24,530 bases of DNA, taken from NCBI GenBank assembly GCA_016868955.1, contig VGFF01000015.1, forward strand, positions 1 through 24,530, written 5' to 3'. Below, in pieces: positions 1-7,912 of the stretch (the first letter of the stretch is position 1; every line of letters begins with the position of its first letter). The stretch comes from Armatimonadota bacterium (GTDB taxonomy: Bacteria; Sysuimicrobiota; Sysuimicrobiia; Sysuimicrobiales; VGFF01). A program made the position numbers and the translations under genes. Under the pieces are notes generated by a model. It did no database searches. It saw only the letters and a program-made list of their open reading frames with translations, and was not told the DNA's origin.

Positions 1-119
1 ATCCGCTCGCCCGTTTCGCTGGCATAGAACGGAAAGATCCATAGATTGAGCGTCTGGGCCAGCAATGCCGCGCCAAGAGCGCCAAGCGCGTAAAACGGAA
101 CCGGGCCCCCGTGCCGACC
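1..119 (-). CDS. Partial hydrophobic protein, probable membrane protein (runs off window edge)
   Basis: On the minus strand, directly downstream of the phosphoribosyltransferase gene, one frame stays open to the window edge. It reads as a hydrophobic stretch rich in Ala, Leu and Gly (FYALGALGAALLAQ) followed by LNLWIFPFYASETGER, which resembles the first transmembrane helix of a transporter or other integral membrane protein. No ATG or GTG exists in this frame between the upstream stop codon and the window edge. The only conventional start candidate is a TTG about 18 codons in, which would cut into the helix. The start codon is therefore unknown, or lost as in other damaged genes of this window. 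Family not recognisable from this fragment. Confidence 0.35.
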
Positions 120-120
120 G

Positions 121-699
121 TCAGGATGTGAAAATGGGAAGGCTTTCGAGATAGATGAGCTCCGGGGCCTGGAAAAGGTCCCCCTCGCGCATGACGCAGA
201 CCTTCGCCACGACGACGGCGCCGATCTGCTGCATCAGCTGTTCTCCACCGCGCATCGCGCCGCCCGTGCTGACGACGTCATCGACCAGGACCACGCGCCG
301 TCCTTCGATGCGCTTGGCGTCGGCGCCGTTGAGAACGAGCGGACGGATCTGCGTCGCCGTGATCGACAACGCTTCCACCGATACGGGGCGGTGCATGTAC
401 GGCTTCACGGCGCGCCGGCAGGCGACATAGGGCACGAACTGACCGTGCCGCGGTTCCGATAGGTACGTTGCCATCATGTGGACGAGCGGGACCGATTTCG
501 CCGTCAGAGACACGAGCGCGTCGAACGACAATGGCCGCAGCCGGCTGGCCAGCTCGCGGGCGCAAGCGTTGGTCAACTCGACGTCGCCCCACAAGTGGAA
601 GAACGGAACCCAGATGTCCTGCTGCACTTGTTCGATGGGAAGCGCCCGACGCACGCCGGCAACGCGCACCGGATGGGCAACCTGGCCTTCATATCGCAT
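121..699 (-). CDS. Phosphoribosyltransferase-family protein (APRT/PRTase type I-like)
   Basis: A 192-residue protein with the type I phosphoribosyltransferase PRPP loop VVLVDDVVSTGGAM near its C-terminal third: the hydrophobic strand, paired Asp and STGG that bind the ribose-5-phosphate of PRPP. The segment upstream (LTAKSVPLVHMMATYL) matches where APRT-like proteins place their pyrophosphate loop. An adenine or other purine/pyrimidine phosphoribosyltransferase is likely, but the base specificity cannot be read from this. The ATG at 699 is preferred because GGGAG lies about 9 bases upstream; the open frame reaches 801, but the extra 34 residues are Arg-rich and unconvincing. It is transcribed divergently from aroE, with weak TATCGT-like -10 candidates between them, and is followed at once by a hydrophobic reading frame on the same strand. 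Confidence 0.8.
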   Translation of the reverse strand: MRYEGQVAHPVRVAGVRRALPIEQVQQDIWVPFFHLWGDVELTNACARELASRLRPLSFDALVSLTAKSVPLVHMMATYLSEPRHGQFVPYVACRRAVKPYMHRPVSVEALSITATQIRPLVLNGADAKRIEGRRVVLVDDVVSTGGAMRGGEQLMQQIGAVVVAKVCVMREGDLFQAPELIYLESLPIFTS

Positions 700-794
700 G
701 ACGCTGCGCTCCCGATTCCCAGCGGTGATCTCACGTAGACTACGGCTGCCTCGCAAACGATAGCGGTACGATAACACACCGACCCGGGCCCGCG

Positions 795-823
795 AAGACA
801 CGTGATTCGGCAGTCGCTACAAT
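795..823 (+). promoter_or_regulatory. Candidate sigma-A-type promoter of the aro operon
   Basis: AAGACA at 795-800 (four of six matches to TTGACA), a 17-base spacer and TACAAT at 818-823 (five of six matches to TATAAT). This places transcription start near 830 and gives aroE a leader of about 25 bases containing the AAGAGGTAG ribosome site. No attenuator, T-box or leader peptide is visible in so short a leader. The call rests on consensus matching alone. Confidence 0.45.
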
Positions 824-855
824 GAGCGGGAACGCCCGCCAATCAAGAGGTAGTC

Positions 856-1713
856 ATGGCCGTCCTGGAACCGGGTACACGGCTGGTAGCCCTCCTCGGC
901 GACCCCGTGGCTCACAGTCGATCTCCACGCATGCAGGCCGCGGCATTCGACGCTCTCGGGTTGCCGTGGGCGTACGTTGCTTTGCGCGTGGGCGCGGACG
1001 CGATCGGCGATGCTGTCCGCGGGCTGCGCGCGCTCGGGTTCAAGGGCGCGAACGTGACGGTTCCCCACAAGGAGCGGGTGCTGCCGTTCGTCGATCACGT
1101 CGACGAGCGAGCACGCCGCTGCCGCGCGGTCAACACCCTCGTGATCTCGGACGGCGAGATCTCCGGGTTCAACACGGATGTCGACGGCGTCACGCGCGCG
1201 TTGGCGCACGAGGGCGTGCGGATCGACGGCACGCGCGCCGTCGTCCTCGGCGCCGGCGGCGGTGCCCGCGGGGCCTGCGTCGCGCTCGCCGAGGCGGGCG
1301 CGCGCGAAATCGTCATCCTCGCTCGGCGGCGGCAGCAGGCCGACGTCATCGCGGTGGAATTGGCCGATGCTGCTTGGGGCGCGCGGATCGCCACCGACGA
1401 CCTGGACGCGGATGGAATCGCGCGTCGGGTGCCCGGCGCCCAGATCATCATCCACGCGACGCCGATCGGGATGACGCCGCGCGACGACGAGTCGCCATTG
1501 CTGCCCTCGGTTCGATTGACCCCCGGACAAGCGGTTCTCGACATGGTCTACAATCCAGCGGAGACGCTGTTGTTGCGGGCCGCCCGAGAGGCGGGCGCGC
1601 ACCCCGTATCCGGACTGTTGATGCTCGCTTACCAAGGGGCGTCGGCATTCGAGCGGTGGACGGGTCGAGCGGCGCCCGTCGACGTCATGCTGCGTGCGCT
1701 CTCCGCGCCCTGA
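856..1713 (+). CDS. aroE: Shikimate dehydrogenase (NADP+)
   Basis: Reduces 3-dehydroshikimate to shikimate in the cytoplasm. Length 285 residues, normal for AroE. The N-terminal substrate domain has GDPVAHSRSPRMQ (Ser-x-Ser contacts to the shikimate carboxylate), NVTVPHKE with catalytic Lys72, and NTDVDG with the partner Asp near residue 108. The Rossmann domain has VVLGAGGGARG at about 128-138, then ATPIGM, the NPAETLLL segment and the C-terminal AYQGASAFERWTG substrate loop. The ATG at 856 has AAGAGGTAG just upstream. First gene of the aro operon; aroC follows after 27 bases. All key residues are present, so function is confident. A YdiB or quinate dehydrogenase role is unlikely given the neighbours. 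Confidence 0.97.
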   Translation: MAVLEPGTRLVALLGDPVAHSRSPRMQAAAFDALGLPWAYVALRVGADAIGDAVRGLRALGFKGANVTVPHKERVLPFVDHVDERARRCRAVNTLVISDGEISGFNTDVDGVTRALAHEGVRIDGTRAVVLGAGGGARGACVALAEAGAREIVILARRRQQADVIAVELADAAWGARIATDDLDADGIARRVPGAQIIIHATPIGMTPRDDESPLLPSVRLTPGQAVLDMVYNPAETLLLRAAREAGAHPVSGLLMLAYQGASAFERWTGRAAPVDVMLRALSAP

Positions 1714-1740
1714 GCGCCGGACGGAGGAATCGACGAGACG

Positions 1741-2862
1741 ATGCCATTGCGCATGCTGACGGCGGGAGAATCGCACGGTCGCGGCCTGGTCGCGACCGTG
1801 GAGGGCTTGCCCGCCGGACTGACCGTGGACGTGGACTACCTCGATCGGCATTTGTCCCGGCGACAAGCGGGATACGGACGCGGCGGACGGATGCAGATCG
1901 AGCGCGACCGCGCCGAGATCCTCTCCGGCTTGATGGGGGGCACGACGATCGCGGCGCCCGTCTCGGTGCTCGTTTGGAACCGGGACTGGCGGCTTGAGGA
2001 GCCGCCGCTCACGCGACCCCGCCCCGGTCATGCCGATCTCGTCGGCGCCCAGAAATACCGGTTCGACGACGTCCGCCGACCCCTGGAGCGGGCATCCGCG
2101 CGGGAGACGGCCGCCCGGGTCGCTGGCGGCAGCCTCGCGCGCCGCTTGCTCGAGGACTTCGGCATTCGGATCTTCAGTCACGTCGTGCAGCTCGGAGGGG
2201 TCGACGCGACCATGTTCCCCGACTCTTTTGAGGCGCTCGAGTCGGCCGCCGAGGCATCCGATCTCCGCTGCGCCGACGTCGACGCGGCCGCGCGCATGAA
2301 GCGCGAGATCGACGCGGCGAAGACGCGCGGTGACACCCTCGGCGGCGTCGTCGAGGTTATCGCGATCGGCGTGCCGCCTGGCCTGGGCACCTACGTGCAT
2401 TGGGATCGCCGGCTGGACGGTCGCCTCGCGCAAGCATTGATGAGCGTGCACGCGATCAAGGGCGTGGCCGTCGGGGACGCGTTTCGGATCGCGGCGACGC
2501 CCGGGTCGGCGGCGCACGATGAAATCCTTTATGACGACCAGCGCACGTTCCACCGCGAGACGAATCGTGCCGGTGGGCTGGAAGCGGGCATCACGAACGG
2601 AATGCCGCTCGTGATGCGGGCGGCGATGAAGCCGATCTCGACGTTGCGCAATCCGTTGCGATCGGTCGACATCCGCACGAAGGAAGATTCTCCCGGTGCG
2701 ATCGTGCGGTCCGACGTCACCGCCGTACCCGCCGCCGGCGTCGTCTGCGAGGCGATGGCGAGCCTCGTGCTCGCGGACACGTTCCTCGAGAAGTTCGGCG
2801 CCGACGTGATGGCCGACATCCACGAATCGTACGAGCGATACATGACGCGGTTGCGCGGTTAG
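1741..2862 (+). CDS. aroC: Chorismate synthase
   Basis: Converts EPSP to chorismate with reduced FMN as cofactor (anti-1,4 elimination of phosphate). Length 373 residues, as in the Bacillus-type family. Visible signatures: LTAGESHGRGL at the N-terminus, RRQAGYGRGGRM, SGLMGGTTIAAPV, RPRPGHADLVGAQKY, the RASARETAARVAGG block, the GLGTYVHWDRRLDG segment and NRAGGLEAGITNG. These are the three classical chorismate synthase signature regions plus flavin and substrate contacts. GGAGG lies about 10 bases before the ATG. It sits between aroE and aroKB; the next gene begins 14 bases after its TAG stop. The FMN requirement links it functionally to the riboflavin operon elsewhere in the window. Confidence 0.98.
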   Translation: MPLRMLTAGESHGRGLVATVEGLPAGLTVDVDYLDRHLSRRQAGYGRGGRMQIERDRAEILSGLMGGTTIAAPVSVLVWNRDWRLEEPPLTRPRPGHADLVGAQKYRFDDVRRPLERASARETAARVAGGSLARRLLEDFGIRIFSHVVQLGGVDATMFPDSFEALESAAEASDLRCADVDAAARMKREIDAAKTRGDTLGGVVEVIAIGVPPGLGTYVHWDRRLDGRLAQALMSVHAIKGVAVGDAFRIAATPGSAAHDEILYDDQRTFHRETNRAGGLEAGITNGMPLVMRAAMKPISTLRNPLRSVDIRTKEDSPGAIVRSDVTAVPAAGVVCEAMASLVLADTFLEKFGADVMADIHESYERYMTRLRG

Positions 2863-2876
2863 GAGAATCGCCTTCG

Positions 2877-4475
2877 GTGCGCAACATCGTCGTCATCGGG
2901 TTCATGGCTGCCGGAAAGACGGCGGTGGGCTGCGCGATCGCCGCGCGCCTGGGTTGGGATTTCTGCGACACCGACGATCTGATCGTGCGCCGTGTCGGGA
3001 AACCCGTGCGGGCGATCTTCGCGGATTATGGTGAACCGCGCTTCCGCGAGCTGGAACGAGACGTCGTCCGCGAGGCGGCGACGCGAAGGAACACGGTCAT
3101 CGCGTGTGGCGGCGGCGCGCCGTTGGACGAAGAAAACGCGACGGTGCTGCGCGCCGGCGGCACGATCGTCTGGCTGCAAGCGGACCTCGCCGCCACCCTC
3201 AAGCGGCTCGGCGAGGCGAAGAATCGTCCCCTGTTGAAGGATGATCCAGCTGGCCGGGCCGCGTCGTTGATGGAAGCCCGGCACCCGCGGTACCAAGCGC
3301 TGGCCGACATCATCGTCGATACGTCGGCGCAGCCCGTAGAAGCGGTCACGCGAGAAACGTTGGGCCGCCTCGCCGCGCGAGAGCGTCGATCGGTTCCGGT
3401 CGCGCTCGCCGAGGGTGGGTACGAGATCCACGTCGGCGATGGCACGTTGCCGCTCGTCGGACTCGATCTCGTCTCGCGGGGCATCCACCGTGTCGCCCTC
3501 GTAACCCATCCACTGTTGTGGCGGCACTACGGAAGCTCGCTCGCCGTCGCGCTCGCGCGGTGGGGTGTCGAGGTCCACCCGATCTCGATCCCGCCGGGCG
3601 AGCGCAGCAAGTCGCTCCGCGCGCTGGCCGGCATCTACGACGCGCTCGTCGAGGCGCGCATCGACCGCGGCGGGGCCGTGCTTGCGCTCGGCGGCGGCGT
3701 CGTGGGCGACGTCGCGGGATTCGCTGCGGCGACGTACCTTCGCGGCATCGCGCTCTTTCAACTGCCGACGACCTTGCTGGCGCAGGTCGACGCGTCGATC
3801 GGCGGCAAGACGGCTGTCAATCTGGCGGCGAAGAATCTGGTCGGGGTGTTCTGGCAGCCGCTGGCGGTTCATGCCGACGTCCGCACGCTCGCGACGCTGC
3901 CGGGGCGGGAGCTTCGCTGCGGCCTCGCGGAGGCGATCAAGCACGCGGCGATCGCTGACGCCGCGTTGTTCGACTGGACGGCGTCGAGCCTTGGATTGGT
4001 GGCGCGCCGTGACACGCCGACGCTCGCCGAGCTCGTCGCGAGAAACGCCGCCATCAAGGCGGAGATCGTTGCGTCCGACGAGCGGGAGTCGACCGGCGCT
4101 CGTGAGATGCTGAATTTCGGGCATACGATCGGCCATGCGGTGGAGGCCGTCGCCGGATATCGTGGAATCTCTCACGGCGAAGCCGTGGCGGTCGGGATGT
4201 CGCTGGAAGCGGAAATCGGCGTCCGTCTCGGTCTCACGCCGGCGGAGGACGCGGTGCGTCTCCGGCAGACGTTGGCCGAAGCAGGGTTGCCGACGCGCAT
4301 GCCGGGTGGATCCGCCGCGCTGGTCCTCGATCGCATGGCGCTCGACAAGAAAGTGCGCGCGGGGAAGTGGCGGTTCTCGCTCATGGGCCAGCTCGGCGCG
4401 GCCCGCTCGGGCGTCGTCGTCGATCCCACGCTTGCCGAGGGAGTTATCAAGGACATGACGGAGCCGACCTCATGA
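2877..4475 (+). CDS. aroKB: Bifunctional shikimate kinase / 3-dehydroquinate synthase (AroK-AroB fusion)
   Basis: One 532-residue chain carries two non-consecutive pathway steps. Residues 1 to about 165 are shikimate kinase: Walker A GFMAAGKT at 8-15, the DTDD shikimate-binding motif, the ERDVV segment, the ACGGGAPL loop and the NRPLL lid. From about 175 on it is 3-dehydroquinate synthase: PPGERSKSL, the NAD-binding ALGGGVVGDVAGFAAATYLR, PTTLLAQVDASIGGKTAVN, the GLAEAIKHA metal/substrate region, NFGHTIGHAVE with zinc His residues, HGEAVAVGM and the DKKVRAG tail. The start is GTG with AGGAG just before it. No linker stop or internal ribosome site separates the domains, so this is a true fusion. 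Such fusions are known in some other bacterial lineages. The stop overlaps the aroQ start (ATGA). Confidence 0.96.
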   Translation: MRNIVVIGFMAAGKTAVGCAIAARLGWDFCDTDDLIVRRVGKPVRAIFADYGEPRFRELERDVVREAATRRNTVIACGGGAPLDEENATVLRAGGTIVWLQADLAATLKRLGEAKNRPLLKDDPAGRAASLMEARHPRYQALADIIVDTSAQPVEAVTRETLGRLAARERRSVPVALAEGGYEIHVGDGTLPLVGLDLVSRGIHRVALVTHPLLWRHYGSSLAVALARWGVEVHPISIPPGERSKSLRALAGIYDALVEARIDRGGAVLALGGGVVGDVAGFAAATYLRGIALFQLPTTLLAQVDASIGGKTAVNLAAKNLVGVFWQPLAVHADVRTLATLPGRELRCGLAEAIKHAAIADAALFDWTASSLGLVARRDTPTLAELVARNAAIKAEIVASDERESTGAREMLNFGHTIGHAVEAVAGYRGISHGEAVAVGMSLEAEIGVRLGLTPAEDAVRLRQTLAEAGLPTRMPGGSAALVLDRMALDKKVRAGKWRFSLMGQLGAARSGVVVDPTLAEGVIKDMTEPTS

Positions 4476-4978
4476 GGATCTTGGTGCTGTCTGGTCCGAA
4501 CCTGAACTTGCTCGGCGAGCGGGAAACCGCCGTCTACGGCACGACGACGTTGGCGGTCATCGAGGACCAGGTCACGGCCCGCGCCGTTACGATCGGCGTC
4601 GACGTACGCTTCGCGCAGTCCAACCACGAAGGTGAGCTCATTGACCACCTGCACGCGGCGCGCAGGGAGTGCGACGCGGTCGTTTTCAACCCGGGCGGGT
4701 ACACGCACACGTCCGTGGCGCTCCGAGACGCGGTCGCCGCGATCGGGATCCCCGTCGTCGAGGTCCACCTCAGCAACGTCCACGCGCGGGAATCTTTCCG
4801 CGCGCACTCCATGATCGCGGCGGCGGCGCGGGGTCAGGTCGCCGGCTTCGGGGCGACCAGCTACGTCCTCGGGCTCGAAGCGGCGGCGGTATTGGCCAGC
4901 GCCGGCGGCCGGCCGGCGTCCGTTCAGCCGACATCGAGCGAAGGTGGACAGGGCGGAATGGGAGGCGGCGAACGATGA
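4472..4978 (+). CDS. aroQ: Type II 3-dehydroquinate dehydratase
   Basis: Dehydrates 3-dehydroquinate to 3-dehydroshikimate by the type II (trans-elimination, dodecameric) mechanism. About 168 residues; the core ends near 150 and a Gly/Ser-rich tail follows. Diagnostic motifs: LSGPNLNLLGERE, catalytic Tyr22 in the following VYG, SNHEGELID, FNPGGYTHTSVALRDA, and VEVHLSNVHARESFR with the catalytic His. The ATG at 4472 overlaps the aroKB stop by ATGA, so translation is probably coupled. An in-frame extension to 4367 is open but would overlap aroKB heavily and lacks homologous sequence. The gene's own stop overlaps the aroH start the same way. Confidence 0.96.
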   Translation: MRILVLSGPNLNLLGERETAVYGTTTLAVIEDQVTARAVTIGVDVRFAQSNHEGELIDHLHAARRECDAVVFNPGGYTHTSVALRDAVAAIGIPVVEVHLSNVHARESFRAHSMIAAAARGQVAGFGATSYVLGLEAAAVLASAGGRPASVQPTSSEGGQGGMGGGER

Positions 4979-5346
4979 TGTTGGTCAGAGGCGTGCGCGG
5001 CGCGATCTCGGTGGAGGAGAACACGCCAGCAAGCATCCTCGACGCCGCGATCCGGCTCATGCGGGAGATGATCCGCGCCAACCAAGTCGATCCCGACTTC
5101 GTTGCCTCGGTGATTTTCACGTGCACGGCCGACCTCGACGCAACATTTCCGGCGGAGGCCGCGCGCAAGATGGGATGGGATCGCGTACCACTTCTCTGCT
5201 CTCGCGAGATCGCCGTGCCCGGCTCGATGCCGCGCGTCCTCCGAGTTTTGATGCTCATCAACACCGACCGGCGCCAAGAAGCGATCCAGCACGTCTATCT
5301 CGGCAACGCCGAACGCCTCCGGCCGGATCTCAAGAGCGCTCAGTGA
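4975..5346 (+). CDS. aroH: Chorismate mutase, AroH class
   Basis: Rearranges chorismate to prephenate, the branch toward phenylalanine and tyrosine. At 123 residues it matches the small trimeric AroH fold of Bacillus rather than the helical AroQ-mutase fold. Seen: MMLVRGVRGA with the catalytic N-terminal Arg, FTCTADLDATFPAEAARKMG, REIAVPGSMPRVLRVLM with the Arg expected at the active site, and HVYLGNAERLRPDL with the conserved Tyr. Two tandem ATG codons begin it, the first overlapping the aroQ stop (ATGA). Its last codons overlap the aroA GTG start. Placing it before aroA means an enzyme acting after chorismate is translated among those making chorismate. Confidence 0.95.
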   Translation: MMLVRGVRGAISVEENTPASILDAAIRLMREMIRANQVDPDFVASVIFTCTADLDATFPAEAARKMGWDRVPLLCSREIAVPGSMPRVLRVLMLINTDRRQEAIQHVYLGNAERLRPDLKSAQ

Positions 5347-6641
5347 CCACGCTTCGCGTCGAACCGGCGGCGCGCGTGCGCGGTCGCGTTCGCGTGCAAG
5401 GCGACAAATCGATCTCGCATCGGGCCGTTCTGCTGGGAGCGCTCGCCGAGGGGGAAACCACCGCCCGCGGCTTCTTGCACGCGGACGACACGCTGGCCAG
5501 CGTCGCCTGCATGCGGGCGATGGGCGTGGAGATCACGACCTCCGATGACGAGGTGCGCGTGGCCGGGCGCGGGTACGCGTCCCTCCGCGAGCCCGCGGCG
5601 CCGCTCGACGTCGGAAACTCCGGGACGTCGATGCGATTGCTAGCCGGTGTGCTCGCCGGGCGGCCCTTCCCCGCGACGCTGACGGGCGACGCCTCGATCC
5701 GGCGTCGGCCGATGGAGCGCGTGGCCGCGCCGCTGCGCGCGATGGGCGCGACCATTGAGACGGCCACGGGCAGGCGCGCCCCGCTGTGGGTGCGAGGCGG
5801 CGACTTGCGTCCGATTCGATATGAGCTGCCGGTCGCCAGCGCGCAGGTGAAGTCCGCGATTCTGCTGGCGGGACTGCAAGCCACCGGAACGACGACGGTC
5901 GTCGAGCCCGAGCCGACGCGTGACCACACCGAGCGCGTACTCCACGCGATGGGTGCGGACCTGACCACGCGCGACGTACCCAGCGGGGCCCGCGAGATTT
6001 CGGTGAGGGGCCCAGCCCGCCTGCGCGGCGTTCATCTCGACGTTCCGGCGGACATCTCGTCGGCGGCTTTCTTCCTCGTGCTGGCGGCCACCCACCCGGA
6101 CGCGGAGATCACCCTCGATGCCGTCGGCATCAATCCCACGCGCACGGGCATCCTCGACGCGTTGGGTTCCATGGGTGCGCGCATCGATGTCCAGGATGCG
6201 CGGGAAGAGGGAGGCGAGCCAGTCGCGACCCTCTTCGTGCGCGGCGGCCGGTTGCACGGCACGGAGATCGGTGGCGCGATGATCCCGCTGCTCGTCGATG
6301 AGATCCCGATCTTGGCCGTAGCGGCGTCGCTGGCGGAGGGGGAAACAGTCGTTCGCGACGCGGCTGAGCTACGCGCGAAAGAGTCCGATCGGATCGCGGC
6401 AATGTCACGCAACCTGCGCGCGGTCGGCGTCGACTGCGAAGAGCGCCCGGACGGCTTGCGCATCCGAGGCGGCGGTCTGCGCGGGGGCGTCGTCGCATCC
6501 GACGGCGACCACCGGATCGCCATGGCGTTCGCGATCGCCGGTGCGTTGTCCAGCGACGGCATAACAGTCGAGGACACCGCCTGCATCGACACGTCGTTCC
6601 CCCGGTTTGAAACGCTGCTGCGGCACGTGACCGCACAATAG
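5343..6641 (+). CDS. aroA: 3-phosphoshikimate 1-carboxyvinyltransferase (EPSP synthase)
   Basis: Joins shikimate 3-phosphate and PEP to give EPSP. 432 residues, two inverse alpha/beta domains. Motifs: GDKSISHRA with Lys22, LDVGNSGTSMRLLAGVL, LTGDASIRRRPMERV, ASAQVKSAILLAGL, EPTRDHTERVL, ISSAAFFLV, GINPTRTGIL, LVDEIPILAVAA (catalytic Asp), RAKESDRI (catalytic Glu) and DHRIAMA. The start is the GTG at 5343 overlapping the aroH stop (GTGA); upstream in-frame sequence is aroH shadow. In the PEP/glyphosate loop, NSGTSMRLL has Leu where E. coli AroA has Pro101. The operon ends here with a TAG stop; no strong intrinsic terminator follows. Confidence 0.97.
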   Translation: MTTLRVEPAARVRGRVRVQGDKSISHRAVLLGALAEGETTARGFLHADDTLASVACMRAMGVEITTSDDEVRVAGRGYASLREPAAPLDVGNSGTSMRLLAGVLAGRPFPATLTGDASIRRRPMERVAAPLRAMGATIETATGRRAPLWVRGGDLRPIRYELPVASAQVKSAILLAGLQATGTTTVVEPEPTRDHTERVLHAMGADLTTRDVPSGAREISVRGPARLRGVHLDVPADISSAAFFLVLAATHPDAEITLDAVGINPTRTGILDALGSMGARIDVQDAREEGGEPVATLFVRGGRLHGTEIGGAMIPLLVDEIPILAVAASLAEGETVVRDAAELRAKESDRIAAMSRNLRAVGVDCEERPDGLRIRGGGLRGGVVASDGDHRIAMAFAIAGALSSDGITVEDTACIDTSFPRFETLLRHVTAQ

Positions 6642-6820
6642 CGGGTTCGCTTCTTCGACCGCTCTGCGCCGTGCCCCGAGAGGGAGTCGCTGCGCGATCA
6701 GGGAAGTACCGCCGCTGAAGCTCCCACGCACACAGGCACCGGGCGCCGAGACCACGCGTTCCCGAAGCGGGAGGCGTGATCATCGATTTCGATCATCGCG
6801 ACGACAAGGAGGCCGTCACC

Positions 6821-7912
6821 ATGCACAAGCTCGTTCGAAGAGCGTTGGAGATCGCCGGGTCACAAGAAGGCGTGCGGGAAGTCGGAGGTCCGAATCAAGG
6901 GCCGCAGGTCAACGAATACCTCAAGTCCGTCGGGTTGGGTCCCGGTGCCCGGTGGTGCGCGGCGTTCGTATATTAGAGCATTCGCGGGGCGGCGAAGGAC
7001 GAACGTGCGAAGGAAGTTCCTTTCGCGCGAACGGCCGGCTGCGGCGTCATCGAATCGTGGGCGAAGGAGCACGAGATCTACCATCGAAAGCAGCCCGAGC
7101 CCGGCGACGTGTTCTTGCGCGGAACGACGCACACCGGCTTCGTGTCCGCCGTCCGCGGCAACGTCTTCGAAACGATCGAAGGCAATACGAACATCGGCGG
7201 ATCCCCGGAGGGGTTCGGGGTGTTCCGCCGCACGCGGCCCATCACCCGCGACTATCAGTTCGTTCGCTGGGGACGCTTGCTGGAGGACGAGCCCGAGTCC
7301 ACGTATGCGCTGTTCATTGGCGGCAAGCACTTCGTCGATATGCCGGTCCCTAACGGGCGCGCTCTGTGCCCGATTCGTCGCTGGGGCGAAGCGATGGGCT
7401 TCAAGGTCCGCTGGGACAACGAGGCGCAGGCCCCGACGTTCAACGGCAAGAAGGTGGCGACGAAGGCCGTGTTGATCGACGAAGTAGGGTATGCGCCCGT
7501 CCGCGATCTCGCCGACGCGGCCGGCCTGGTGTTGACGGTCGACGCGCCGGCCCGCCGCGTCTCCGTGTCCCGGCCACGTCCCGTCGGCTCGGTAATGGCG
7601 GCCCGGTCGCGAGGTCGCGCGAAGGCAACGGCGCGCAAGGCGACAGGTGCCGGCACCGCGTCGCGGGCCGGCCGGACGGGCGCCTCTGGGCGGGCGGCGA
7701 GCAAGCCGCGGAATTGGGTAAGAAAAAGAAGCGTTGAACGAGAAAGCGGCGGGCTTCGCGCGCTGGGACGGGCGTACAACGAACGGGAGGCGCGGTTCGT
7801 CAGACCAGTAGGGGTGACAGCCGCGCCATGCGACAAGCGGTTGCAAGGGGAGGGAGTTTCATGCATTCCCATCGGATCAAGATCGCGGCGCTGCTCATCG
7901 CGGTGTCACTGA
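6821..7912 (+). pseudogene. CHAP-domain wall amidase with C-terminal stalk domain, interrupted by in-frame TAG
   Basis: The ATG at 6821 follows AAGGAGG with 9-base spacing. Residues up to about 51 end in RWCAAFVY with the CHAP catalytic Cys; then comes a TAG stop at 6974-6976. The same frame stays open past it and carries the rest of the CHAP domain (TAGCGVIESW, PEPGDVFL, THTGFVSAV with the catalytic His, IEGNTN). A copper-amine-oxidase-N-like 'stalk' domain follows (PIRRWGEAMGFKVRWDN, the VGYAPVRDLADAAG segment, VDAPARRVSVSR), then a basic Arg/Ala/Gly tail. CHAP proteins usually have WCAAFVxW here, so TGG to TAG is the likely lesion. The frame closes at 7912 inside the next gene; a frame change near 7710 would instead end it at 7737 after GKKKKR. 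An intact protein would cut peptidoglycan peptides outside the membrane. No signal peptide is evident. TAG is an ordinary stop in neighbouring genes, so recoding is unlikely. Confidence 0.8.

Noticed and set aside
700..801. Upstream extension of the phosphoribosyltransferase to 801
   Set aside because: The 34 extra residues are Arg-rich and not family-like, and a ribosome site stands before the ATG at 699.
817..2823. Long minus-strand open frame (668 codons) opposite aroE and aroC
   Set aside because: High-GC antisense shadow: Arg/His/Asp-rich, no family motif, and both genes on the plus strand are unmistakable. The same applies to 2859-4175 (minus) opposite aroKB.
6753..6778. Hairpin CACGC..CCCG/CGGG..GCGTG after aroA, as an operon terminator
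   Set aside because: No T-run follows, and it lies more than 100 bases after the aroA stop; not enough to call.
6974..6976. Stop-codon recoding (TAG as Trp or another amino acid) as an organism-wide code
   Set aside because: TAG ends aroC, aroA, ybaB, dnaX and others at exactly the expected family C-termini.
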